Shown: positions 16,108-24,121 of the stretch, piece by piece | Layout: each line of letters begins with the position of its first letter | Position numbering within the stretch: the stretch's first letter is position 1 | Assembly: GCA_029238935.1 (NCBI GenBank) | Contig: JAQZBN010000032.1 | Coordinates: 1-42,861 of the forward strand | From: Herbinix sp. | Lineage (GTDB): Bacteria; Bacillota; Clostridia; Lachnospirales; Lachnospiraceae | DNA length: 42,861 nucleotides | Direction of reading: 5' to 3' | Notes under the pieces: model-generated | What the model was told of the DNA's origin: nothing | Seen by the model: only the letters and a program-made list of their open reading frames with translations | The model's database searches: none | Position numbers and translations under genes: made by a program

Positions 16108-16437
16108 TCATTGGATACCCCATTTAATCAGATGTTTGTCCATATCAATACATCCGTCTGATTGAAACGTTACTCCCTCCTTCATCAATAGCTGTCGTTG
16201 GTGATCTTCTCCTCCGAAGATAGTTCCGGGTGCCATTTGACCTTTTTGATTAACAACTCGATGACAGGGCAAATGTTCGACGGAAGGTGCACAACTCATG
16301 GCATAACCGACAATTCGGGAAGCTCTTGGATTTCCAAGAATCGTAGCTATCATACCATAGGTCATGACAGAACCCTCTGGTATCATAGCAACAATACGAT
16401 ATACCTCATCAAAAAATCCTTTGTTTTTATTTATCAT
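16108..16437 (-). CDS. MGMT-family DNA alkyl-cysteine protein, catalytic domain only
   Basis: 109 residues from ATG 16437, which follows GAGGAAATTTAAA; an ATG at 16452 lacks a ribosome site. It carries only the C-terminal alkyltransferase domain: a helix-turn-helix (VMTYGMIATILGNPRASRIV) and the active-site PCHRVV with the acceptor cysteine. The N-terminal domain of Ogt/Ada is absent. Because the cysteine is present it may be a true suicidal alkyltransferase rather than an ATL protein, in which it is usually Trp. Short single-domain forms of this kind are common in Firmicutes. Confidence 0.85.
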   Translation of the reverse strand: MINKNKGFFDEVYRIVAMIPEGSVMTYGMIATILGNPRASRIVGYAMSCAPSVEHLPCHRVVNQKGQMAPGTIFGGEDHQRQLLMKEGVTFQSDGCIDMDKHLIKWGIQ

Positions 16438-16458
16438 TTTAAATTTCCTCATAAAAAA

Positions 16459-16497
16459 TGTTATAATCTAAGTAGCTGTTTAGATTATAACATTTTT
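16459..16497 (-). terminator. Terminator after the DUF2680 gene, also T-tailed on the plus strand
   Basis: A perfect 13-bp stem, TGTTATAATCTAA (16459-16471) with its complement at 16480-16492 and an 8-base loop. T runs follow on both strands. Confidence 0.7.
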
Positions 16498-16567
16498 TAT
16501 TCTATAAGGAAATGAAAGTTAGTGTAGCATGAATGTTAATTCCGTAACCTATCCGACTGGTTGCTAG

Positions 16568-16969
16568 TTATTTTCTGCTTTTATGACCTTTTTGTCTGAA
16601 GAATGGAAAGTCTCCGCTTTCACGCATCTGTGTAAATTTTTCGACCAAATTTGTTTTGTAGTTTTCTACATCTTCTTTCGGCATAACACCTAATGAGACT
16701 AATTTATCCATTAGCTTAAGTTCTGCCTTCATTTCAGTTTCAAGAATCACATAAACTTCTTCTTTTTGTTTCGCTGAAAGCGTATTCCATTTCTCTAACG
16801 CTTTATTCATTTTATCATAAAAATCAGATTTTATTTCGTCCTGTTTCCCTTTATCTGACAGTGTTACTGATTCAGTATTAGTTTCAGCTGCAACGGCAGT
16901 AACAGGATTTACTCCCAAGTAACCCACCATACATGCAATCGCAAAACCGCATAATTTCGCTCTGTACAT
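16568..16969 (-). CDS. Secreted DUF2680-like protein
   Basis: 133 residues. A short signal peptide (LCGFAIACMVGYLGV, cleavage probably after AVAA) is followed by an acidic linker and a helical domain resembling DUF2680: LSAKQKEEVYVILETEMKAE, LMDKLVSLGVMPKEDVENY, KFTQMRESGDFP. The tail is basic (RQKGHKSRK). Start ATG 16969 with GAGGAAG upstream on the minus strand. The role of the family is not known; it is found in Clostridia as small exported proteins. Transcription ends at the hairpin at 16459. Confidence 0.75.
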   Translation of the reverse strand: MYRAKLCGFAIACMVGYLGVNPVTAVAAETNTESVTLSDKGKQDEIKSDFYDKMNKALEKWNTLSAKQKEEVYVILETEMKAELKLMDKLVSLGVMPKEDVENYKTNLVEKFTQMRESGDFPFFRQKGHKSRK

Positions 16970-17116
16970 CCTGCTTCCTCACTTCCTAATCAACAATCAG
17001 TACACTAGCTTTCGAAATTAGTATTGCCAGTAGTTGTGAAGAAAGTGTGAACATATCAAAATTAATTGCTGGGAATAACTAGTAAGATTGGAGGTTTTTT
17101 ATAAAACATTTATTTG

Positions 17117-18229
17117 TTAATAAATATCTTTCCCCGCCAATTTATATTCTGCGATTGATAATTTTCGGATAATATCAATGTCATATGGACATTTTGTCAT
17201 ACAGACACCGCATTGATTACATACATTAGCTTTAACAGCTAAATCGTTATACCTGCTTTTTGCCAATTCTTTATTTCCGAACCAAAAACGTAATCTTTCT
17301 TTTAAGGCATAATCGGAGGCATTTGTAATTATTCCATCTGCCATTTGGCGATCAAAATAGCCTTCCAATTTGAATATCTTTGAGATTTGGATGTTCTCGG
17401 GACAAGGTAAGCATGCATCACATTGTCTACAAACATAAGATCCAAGTTCAGAAGCTTCTTTGTATAATTGATTGATTTCTTCTTCCGACATTGGTGTAAA
17501 GTCTTCTGCATAGGATAAATCGGTTGATAACATTTCTTGATTATTTATCCCAGCCACTACAATGGATACTGGCTGGCTAAAAGCATAACGAAAGGCCTGC
17601 TTTGCAGATCTCCATAAAAGTCCATCTGCAACTGGTTTCATCAGTATTACAGCGGTACCTTTTTCTTTGGCTAAGGGCAGCAGTTCATCTTGTATTTCAG
17701 GAAAATTAAAATGGTCATAATAATTTATCGTGGTCATTACTGCATCAAAGGGATATTCTTTCAATGCGTGGATGAGAACATCAGGCTGTCCATGCATTGA
17801 GATACCGATGTGATTAATCTTTCCCGCTTTCTTAGCTTCTAATGCGCCTTCAACCGCTCCATTGGGTCCCAGTATTTGATCAAGTTCTGCCATCGTACCA
17901 ACAGCATGCATGATAAATAAGTCAATATGATCTGTCTTTAAATTAATAAGACTTTGATCAAGAGAAGCAAGGCATTTCTCCTTTGTTCTTTCCCCGGATT
18001 TTGTTGCCAGTATGTATTCATCGCGTCGATGGGATACGCATTGCCCAATCTTTCGTTCGGATTCACCATTACCATAACTGGCTGCAGTTTCAATGTAATT
18101 TCCGCCAGCATCCAAATATTGATTTAATAAAGAATTAGCTTGAGCTACTGGTATTTCTAAAAGATGAAAACCTCCAAAGCCTAATATAGAAGTTTCCAAC
18201 CCGGTACTACCAAATAATCGTTTTTCCAT
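17117..18229 (-). CDS. Aldo/keto reductase with C-terminal 4Fe-4S clusters
   Basis: 370 residues, ATG 18229 after AAGGAGGTACCT. The barrel shows GLETSILGFGG, NYIETAASYGNGESERKIG, YILATKSGERT and DHIDLFIMHAVG, so the Tyr, Lys and His of the catalytic tetrad are present; the Asp position is occupied by Glu in YIETA. After the barrel come two cysteine clusters, CRQCDACLPCP near 280 and CNQCGVCMTKCP near 345, each of the CxxCxxCxxxCP type that binds a 4Fe-4S cluster. Ferredoxin-linked reductases of this sort are common in anaerobes; the substrate is unknown. Stands alone. Confidence 0.88.
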   Translation of the reverse strand: MEKRLFGSTGLETSILGFGGFHLLEIPVAQANSLLNQYLDAGGNYIETAASYGNGESERKIGQCVSHRRDEYILATKSGERTKEKCLASLDQSLINLKTDHIDLFIMHAVGTMAELDQILGPNGAVEGALEAKKAGKINHIGISMHGQPDVLIHALKEYPFDAVMTTINYYDHFNFPEIQDELLPLAKEKGTAVILMKPVADGLLWRSAKQAFRYAFSQPVSIVVAGINNQEMLSTDLSYAEDFTPMSEEEINQLYKEASELGSYVCRQCDACLPCPENIQISKIFKLEGYFDRQMADGIITNASDYALKERLRFWFGNKELAKSRYNDLAVKANVCNQCGVCMTKCPYDIDIIRKLSIAEYKLAGKDIY

Positions 18230-18549
18230 AGGTACCTCCTTATATAATTATTTTAGATACAATACATTAAGAAAAAAACTTAAGTCTTTAGAATAGTATA
18301 GTCACCCTACCTAAAAATTTCCATAGAATTAGGTCATAACATAGGATAATAAATTGCTCTAAGATAAGGTATTTTCATCTATGTGATATTATTCCATTGA
18401 ATAGGACAATTCATAAGGTAGTAATAAATTTCTTTTTGCTATATCTAATCTGGCTTTCATTCTGATAGAAAATCAGTTGCTATATTGATTTTCTATTTTT
18501 CCTATGCTAAGATAATCCATGAAAATCGTCAGGGGAAGGACTTAACATC
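18230..18549. other. Divergent intergenic region of 320 bases
   Basis: Between the divergent reductase and ABC transporter genes. No gene is visible. It contains the hairpin at 18465 and presumably both promoters, though I see no strong -35/-10 pair. Confidence 0.5.
18465..18500 (+). terminator. Terminator-like hairpin in the ABC transporter leader
   Basis: ATAGAAAATCA (18465-18475) pairs with TGATTTTCTAT (18486-18496), then TTTT. No plus-strand gene precedes it in this region, so it lies in the leader of the transporter, 50 bases before its start, and could attenuate it. Confidence 0.6.
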
Positions 18550-20364
18550 ATGAGTAAGCAAAATATTGATTCAAAGGATGTAATAATTACGTTGAATAAC
18601 GACGAAGACAGCTTTTTAAAGGAATTTAGATTAAACAAAAACAGCAGATTTAAGACTCTATTTGGACTTTACAAAGGACATTACGGTAAATTACTCTTAT
18701 CGTCCCTGTTTTTTGTTATCAAAGCGTCACCGGTATGGGTGTTACCAATCATAACTTCAAATATTCTAAATGCCGTATCCTCACCGGATAAGACGAGCGC
18801 TCATACGATACTTATTAATGTAATTGTTATTTCAATTCTGATTCTTCAAAATGTGCCAACACATTATCTACATATCAAATATTATTTTCGTGCGATCCGT
18901 TCTGTTGAAGCTGGACTAAGAGGTTCTCTGGTTCGAAAACTGCAGCAACTATCGATCACCTATTATACCCAGATGCAGTCAGGTCGTCTACAATCTAAGA
19001 TTATGCGTGATGTAGAGACAATTGAAACTTTATCCTCTCAGCTATTTACAACCCTGCTGAATATTTTCTTCAGCATCGTAATTTCGTTGAGTGTAACTAT
19101 TGTTAAAAGTCGTATCGTATTCATTTTTTTCCTATTAACAATACCCATAGCAGTACTCATCATCACCTATTTCAGAAAAAAGATACGAAATCATAATAGA
19201 GAATTCCGTAAGGAAATTGAAGAAACTTCATCCAGAGTAATGGAAATGGTAGAGATGGTGCCTGTTACGAGAGCTCATGGATTAGAACAATTTGAAATTC
19301 TTCAGATGGAAAAGCAGCTCAATAAAGTAGCTGAAAAAGGCTATAAATTAGATTTAGTACAAAATTTATTCGGTTCAATCAGCTGGGTTGCTTTTCAAAT
19401 ATTCCAGATCATATGTCTTGGTTTCACGGGATTTATGGCATATAAAGGAAAAATATCTGCTGGTGAGGTCATTCTTTATCAAAGTTATTTTGCAACTATT
19501 ATTAACCAGGTATCTTCAATTATAGCTTTACTACCCACTTTGTCAAAAGGATTGGAATCCGTTGATTCAATAGGTGAGGTTCTTCTAGCATATGATGTGG
19601 AAGATTATAGAAACAAACCGAAGATTAATAAGATAGATGGTAATTTTGAGTTTAAACAAGTGCATTTTCATTACAAAGACAGCGATAATGAGATATTAAA
19701 TGAATTAAATTTATCAGTGAAGGCCGGTGAAACCATAGCATTTGTCGGTAAATCCGGGGCAGGTAAGTCTACGATTTTAAATCTTATCATAGGATTTATT
19801 CACCCAACGGAAGGAACCGTATTGTTAGACGGAAAAGATCTAAATAAAATAGATTTGAAAAGTTATCGGACGAATCTTGCAGTCGTTCCACAAAATTCCA
19901 TCCTTTTCTCTGGCACTATTCGGGAGAATATCACCTATGGATTGCCTTCTGTCACAGAAAAACAGCTTGAGAAAGCGGTAGAAGATGCAAATCTGGTGGA
20001 ACTAATTGATTCACTTCCGGAAGGTCTGGATACAAAGATATCTGAACATGGTAGTAATTTGTCCGGAGGGCAAAGGCAACGGATATCGATTGCAAGAGCA
20101 TTAATCCGTAATCCTAAGATCATTATCTTAGATGAAGCAACATCAGCTCTTGATAGTATCTCAGAACAGAAGATTCAAATTGCAATTAATAATCTGGTGA
20201 AAAATAGAACAACTTTTATCGTTACACACCGATTATCTACTATTCGCAATGCTGATCGAATTGCTTTCATCAAAGATGGAAAGTGTACTGAAATCGGTTC
20301 GTATGATGAATTAATAGAAAAACAAGGAGATTTTTATCAATTACGAAATCTTCAGGAACTATAA
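18550..20364 (+). CDS. ABC transporter, fused permease and ATPase
   Basis: 604 residues, half-transporter of the exporter type. Residues about 40-320 are the six-helix membrane domain (LLLSSLFFVIKASPVWVLPI, ILINVIVISILILQ, IFFSIVISLSVTIV, VFIFFLLTIPIAVLIITYF). The ATPase domain has Walker A GKSGAGKST (400-408), signature LSGGQ (504-508), Walker B IIILDEATSALD and a switch His in TFIVTHRLS. ATG 18550 follows AGGGGAAGGAC. It probably acts as a homodimer, since no second half-transporter is adjacent. Substrate cannot be told; relatives export lipids, drugs or peptides. Confidence 0.92.
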   Translation: MSKQNIDSKDVIITLNNDEDSFLKEFRLNKNSRFKTLFGLYKGHYGKLLLSSLFFVIKASPVWVLPIITSNILNAVSSPDKTSAHTILINVIVISILILQNVPTHYLHIKYYFRAIRSVEAGLRGSLVRKLQQLSITYYTQMQSGRLQSKIMRDVETIETLSSQLFTTLLNIFFSIVISLSVTIVKSRIVFIFFLLTIPIAVLIITYFRKKIRNHNREFRKEIEETSSRVMEMVEMVPVTRAHGLEQFEILQMEKQLNKVAEKGYKLDLVQNLFGSISWVAFQIFQIICLGFTGFMAYKGKISAGEVILYQSYFATIINQVSSIIALLPTLSKGLESVDSIGEVLLAYDVEDYRNKPKINKIDGNFEFKQVHFHYKDSDNEILNELNLSVKAGETIAFVGKSGAGKSTILNLIIGFIHPTEGTVLLDGKDLNKIDLKSYRTNLAVVPQNSILFSGTIRENITYGLPSVTEKQLEKAVEDANLVELIDSLPEGLDTKISEHGSNLSGGQRQRISIARALIRNPKIIILDEATSALDSISEQKIQIAINNLVKNRTTFIVTHRLSTIRNADRIAFIKDGKCTEIGSYDELIEKQGDFYQLRNLQEL

Positions 20365-20478
20365 CTACTATAGGCCAAATCGCGCTTTTCTTATCATACT
20401 ATAAATCAAGATTACTTCATAAATTAATATATATGGATCTAAGCGATTGTGATAGTATGAAAGGAGACAATTTAAAAC

Positions 20479-21243
20479 ATGGACGAATATGTAAAGATCA
20501 GAGATGTAATAGAGCTGTTTAGATACTGTAGACTACCTTATTTTGAACAATGTAATGTAGAACATTATCTACGATTTAAAGAAAGAAATGAATTATTCGA
20601 TTGGGAACAAATTATTACTTTTGTGAATATTGGTCTACACAATGAATTTTATACGAATATTAGAAAAGTGTATGATCCCGGTAGTCTTACCGCATTAGTA
20701 AACAAATATAATCAACTCCCTGGGGATTATATCCCGGGTGACTTAGAAGAAATCACCCAGAGGTACAGCTCAAAGTGCTTGTTATTAAGGCGTGATGCAA
20801 GAAAAGCTTACGAAGAAATGAGCAGAGAGGCAGAAGAGGATGGTATATTACTAGATGCAATCTCGACTTTTCGAAGTTATCCTTATCAAAAGCAGGTTTA
20901 CTTTAAAAATTTAACTCCAGATATTAGCCTAGAGGAATATCAGAAGATACGGGATAAAGTATCAGCAAGACCGGGACATAGTGAACATCAGACTGGTTAT
21001 GCTGTCGATATCAATGACTTAGAACAAACCTTTGAAGATACACCGGAGAGCCGATGGCTCATGAATAATGCTTATCGATATGGATTTATCCTTCGGTATC
21101 CAAAAGGAAAAGAGCACATCACCGGTTATGATTATGAACCGTGGCATTATCGTTATGTTGGAATAAATATCTCCAAAGATCTTCATTGCAGTGATTTGAC
21201 TTATGATGAGTATTATGTAAGATTTATAAAACCCTACAAATAA
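20479..21243 (+). CDS. VanY-type M15 D,D-carboxypeptidase-like protein without a signal peptide
   Basis: 254 residues. The zinc peptidase core is complete: SARPGHSEHQTGYAVDI (His170, Asp177) and EPWHYRYVG (catalytic Glu220, His223). Such enzymes cut the terminal D-Ala of the peptidoglycan stem peptide outside the cell. Here the N-terminus (MDEYVKIRDVIELFRYCRLP) is charged, with no signal peptide or membrane helix, and the first 100 residues have no known function. ATG 20479 follows AAAGGAGACAATTTAAAAC. Either it acts on cytoplasmic precursors, leaves by another route, or its substrate is different. It follows the ABC exporter by 114 bases in the same direction. Confidence 0.85.
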   Translation: MDEYVKIRDVIELFRYCRLPYFEQCNVEHYLRFKERNELFDWEQIITFVNIGLHNEFYTNIRKVYDPGSLTALVNKYNQLPGDYIPGDLEEITQRYSSKCLLLRRDARKAYEEMSREAEEDGILLDAISTFRSYPYQKQVYFKNLTPDISLEEYQKIRDKVSARPGHSEHQTGYAVDINDLEQTFEDTPESRWLMNNAYRYGFILRYPKGKEHITGYDYEPWHYRYVGINISKDLHCSDLTYDEYYVRFIKPYK

Positions 21244-21264
21244 GAAGGGCATAATTATATAATA

Positions 21265-21301
21265 GGGAATATCAATCCATACTGAAAGGATAGATATTCC
21301 C
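21265..21301. terminator. Bidirectional terminator
   Basis: GGGAATATC and ATCC (21265 on) pair with GGAT and GATATTCCC (to 21301), with one A-A mismatch, between the convergent peptidase and azoreductase genes. Confidence 0.65.
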
Positions 21302-21317
21302 TTATCTTATGATCTGG

Positions 21318-21923
21318 TTAAAATGTTTTAGCAATACCCTCAGCCTTCTGGATGGCTTGTGTTACAATCGCTTCAACATCATTTCCGATCACATCCAAAG
21401 ACTCTGCAGAAACTGTAGTAAAATCAGTAATACCAAGAAATCCGAGGATTGTCCTCAAATAACGATCACCCATTTCATAATCAGCACCGGGTCCTTGCGA
21501 GTAAACACCGCCACGAGCGGTAATATTGATTGCTTTCTTTCCTTGGCATAAACCAACAGGGCCATCTGCGGTATACTTAAATGTGATACCGGTTACACAG
21601 ATATAATCAATATAACCTTTTAATATAGCAGGGATACTTAAATTCCACAATGGTTCAGCAATCACATATTTATCCGCTTCAATAAATTGATAAGCATACT
21701 TTAGTATGGGGTGATTTTTGCTTTCCTCCGACTTCGGACCAAATACATCAGCAATATCACTTTCCTTAAGAAAAGCGATTCCTTCTTTTGATAAATCCAA
21801 GGTTATAATCTCATCCTCTGGATGTGACTGTTGATAAGTCTTGATAAATTGATCTGAAATTCGAAATGTCCTGGATGCACCTTCTGGTTTTGCATTTGCT
21901 TTTATATATAGTACTTTGCTCAT
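21318..21923 (-). CDS. azoR: FMN-dependent NADH-azoreductase family
   Basis: 201 residues, ATG 21923 after TTGGAGGAATTCTC. Flavodoxin-like quinone/azo-compound reductase. Start MSKVLYIKANAKPEGASRTF carries the family phosphate/FMN loop; later WNLSIPAILKGYIDYICVTG and ITARGGVYSQGPG match the FMN and active-site loops. Such enzymes are homodimers using NADH to reduce quinones and azo dyes by two electrons and help against electrophile stress. No regulator is next to it. Confidence 0.88.
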   Translation of the reverse strand: MSKVLYIKANAKPEGASRTFRISDQFIKTYQQSHPEDEIITLDLSKEGIAFLKESDIADVFGPKSEESKNHPILKYAYQFIEADKYVIAEPLWNLSIPAILKGYIDYICVTGITFKYTADGPVGLCQGKKAINITARGGVYSQGPGADYEMGDRYLRTILGFLGITDFTTVSAESLDVIGNDVEAIVTQAIQKAEGIAKTF

Positions 21924-22033
21924 GAGAATTCCTCCAATTATGTTTTGATATTAGTATGTTTCTTTTTTGCATTTTATATTTCAGTAAAGATGGAGTAAGA
22001 GATCAGGAATATGAGAGGAAATTGGCATTAACG

Positions 22034-22062
22034 TTGTAATTTATACCAATAAAGGTTATAAT
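22034..22062 (+). promoter_or_regulatory. Sigma-A type promoter for the TrmH-family gene
   Basis: TTGTAA (22034-22039), 17-base spacer, TATAAT (22057-22062), about 105 bases before the gene. Confidence 0.55.
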
Positions 22063-22166
22063 TAGAAAAATATATTATAGTTTTAATTAAAAAAACGGTG
22101 TATAAATAATGAAAGTTGATCGATAAGGTAAACAAACATCGAATAATTTATTGAAAGGTTAGAGTG

Positions 22167-23000
22167 ATGAACATCGAAAAAGTTTTTACAAAAAATGCTA
22201 CCTATCAGAAGTTTGAAGTTTTAAAGACAAATAGAAATAAACGCTTTAAATATCAGGAATTTTTTGTGGAAGGAGTCAGGAGTATTAATGAAGCTATACA
22301 GAAGGGTTGGAAGATAAAAGCTTTTCTGTATACAAAGGAAAAACCACTATCTGATTGGGCGAAAGGAATTTTACAAACAGTTCAAACAGAGATAAATTAC
22401 GAGTTATCAGTGGAACTCATGGAAACCTTAAGCGGAAAAGAAGATACATCGGAACTCATGGCCATTGTAGGTATGCGTAAGGACGATTTGGATGAGTTGA
22501 AGTTGTCTAGAAATCCGGTCATTGCGCTTTTTGATCGACCTTCCAACAAAGGAAACCTGGGGACAATCATACGATCCTGTGATGCTTTGGGTGTAGAGGC
22601 ACTCATTTTAACCGGCCATTCGGTGGATTTGTATGACCCGGATGTTGTAGTGTCCTCCATGGGATCTTTTTTTAATCTTCCGGTGATTCGTGTTCCGGAA
22701 ACAGAAAAACTGTTGGAGTATATCCGCCAGTTGAAAAAAAGATATCCGACGTTTCAAATGATTGGAACGACTGCTCATAAAGAACACCCCATCTATGAAC
22801 TGGATCTGACAACTCCAGTTCTGTTCATGATTGGTAATGAAACAGATGGCTTATGCAAAGCGTTTAAAGAGAACTGCGATATATTAACAACCATACCTAT
22901 GGCGGAGACTTCCTATGCTTCCTCCTTCAATGTTGGATGCGCCGCAACGGTTATGTTTTATGAAGCTTCAAGACAGCGGAAGCAATATCTTCAAATTTAA
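22167..23000 (+). CDS. TrmH/SpoU-family RNA 2'-O-methyltransferase
   Basis: 277 residues; ATG 22167 or the GTG three bases before it, both after GAAAGG. The N-terminal part (about 1-100) is an L30e-like RNA-binding domain (KYQEFFVEGVRSINEAIQKG). The knotted SPOUT domain has the three family motifs: FDRPSNKGNLGTIIRSCDALG, FMIGNETDGL and AETSYASSFNVGCAATVMFY. The enzyme would methylate the ribose 2'-OH of a tRNA or rRNA nucleotide using SAM; the target cannot be told from the sequence. Separate promoter; the glycosylase gene follows after 172 bases. Confidence 0.88.
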   Translation: MNIEKVFTKNATYQKFEVLKTNRNKRFKYQEFFVEGVRSINEAIQKGWKIKAFLYTKEKPLSDWAKGILQTVQTEINYELSVELMETLSGKEDTSELMAIVGMRKDDLDELKLSRNPVIALFDRPSNKGNLGTIIRSCDALGVEALILTGHSVDLYDPDVVVSSMGSFFNLPVIRVPETEKLLEYIRQLKKRYPTFQMIGTTAHKEHPIYELDLTTPVLFMIGNETDGLCKAFKENCDILTTIPMAETSYASSFNVGCAATVMFYEASRQRKQYLQI

Positions 23001-23172
23001 TACGATTCAGTAAAGTTAATAATCAAGTATCAAATAACATCCATTTACAAAACCGGACAAAATTCTGGCATAACACAAACTTCTGGGTAATTGCGCAAGA
23101 ATGACTAGGATTTAATACTATATATGTGTTTTTTTATTACAGAAATAATGTATGAAAGGTAGGGTAAAATTA

Positions 23173-24000
23173 ATGTTAGAGTTAACAGAGGCAGTAGTTT
23201 TAGCAAAACAACTAAATGAATCGATTCGAGGAAAGAAAGTTAAAAATGTTATAGCAGCAGGCTCACAGCACAAATTTGCATGGTTTTACAAAGATCCACA
23301 GAGCTATCCAGGTATGCTGACAGGAAAGATCGTAGGTGATTCCAAAAATTATGGTGGTCATTTGGAAATTACTGTGGAGGATACGGTATTATTATTTAGC
23401 GATGGGGCAACACTTAGATACTTTGAAACAAATGAAAAACGTCCACTGAAGCATCAGCTATTCATAGAATTTGAGGATTTATCCTCCCTTTGTGTTACCA
23501 TACAGATGTATGGAGGCATATGGTGCTTTCCGGCAGGAGAATTTGATAACCCGTATTATCTGATAGCAAAAGAAAAACCTTCGCCTTTATCGGATCGGTT
23601 TGATGAAGCATATTTTTATCAGATGATCAATGCTACCGGCATGGACAAGCTTAGTGCGAAGGCTTTCCTTGCTACAGAGCAACGAATTCCTGGATTAGGG
23701 AACGGTGTACTGCAAGATATTCTCTATTATGCAGGGATTCATCCTAAAAAGAAGGTGAAAGAGTTCGAGGAAGATGAGAAAAGACGATTGTACCATACGT
23801 TAAGAACAACATTGCAGGAAATGATTCGCCTGGGGGGAAGGGATACAGAGAAAGATTTATTTGGTAATCCAGGGGGATACAAAACAAATGCCAGCAAAAA
23901 TACGGTTGACCAACCTTGTCCATCCTGTGGATCGTTGATTAAAAAAGAAGCATATTTGGGTGGAAGCATCTATTATTGTGGTGGATGCCAGAGTATGTAA
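23173..24000 (+). CDS. Fpg/Nei-like DNA glycosylase fold protein without the catalytic N-terminal proline
   Basis: 275 residues starting MLELTEA from ATG 23173, which follows AAAGGTAGGG; an ATG seven codons earlier has no ribosome site. The H2TH region is clear (EQRIPGLGNGVLQDILYYAGIHP), as is the C-terminal zinc finger with four cysteines (CPSCGSLI and YYCGGCQ). Canonical Fpg and Nei begin MPEL or MPEG, with Pro2 as nucleophile; here residue 2 is Leu while Glu3 is kept. It may bind damaged DNA without the normal lyase chemistry, or use another amine. Related MxEL-starting proteins occur in Clostridia and are annotated only by family. Confidence 0.85.
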   Translation: MLELTEAVVLAKQLNESIRGKKVKNVIAAGSQHKFAWFYKDPQSYPGMLTGKIVGDSKNYGGHLEITVEDTVLLFSDGATLRYFETNEKRPLKHQLFIEFEDLSSLCVTIQMYGGIWCFPAGEFDNPYYLIAKEKPSPLSDRFDEAYFYQMINATGMDKLSAKAFLATEQRIPGLGNGVLQDILYYAGIHPKKKVKEFEEDEKRRLYHTLRTTLQEMIRLGGRDTEKDLFGNPGGYKTNASKNTVDQPCPSCGSLIKKEAYLGGSIYYCGGCQSM

Positions 24001-24047
24001 ATCTAGTAAGCAAATATTATAACAGAATAGAATAACAAAAAATTACA

Positions 24048-24095
24048 GAAAACCTACAAATAAGTGATGTAATATCCTTATGTTTGTAGGTTTTC
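24048..24095. terminator. Bidirectional terminator
   Basis: GAAAACCTACAAA at 24048-24060 pairs with TTTGTAGGTTTTC ending at 24095, extended inward by TAAG/CTTA-like bases. It separates the convergent glycosylase and chemoreceptor genes. Confidence 0.75.
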
Positions 24096-24121
24096 ATATT
24101 AATTCAATGTTTTACTTAAGC

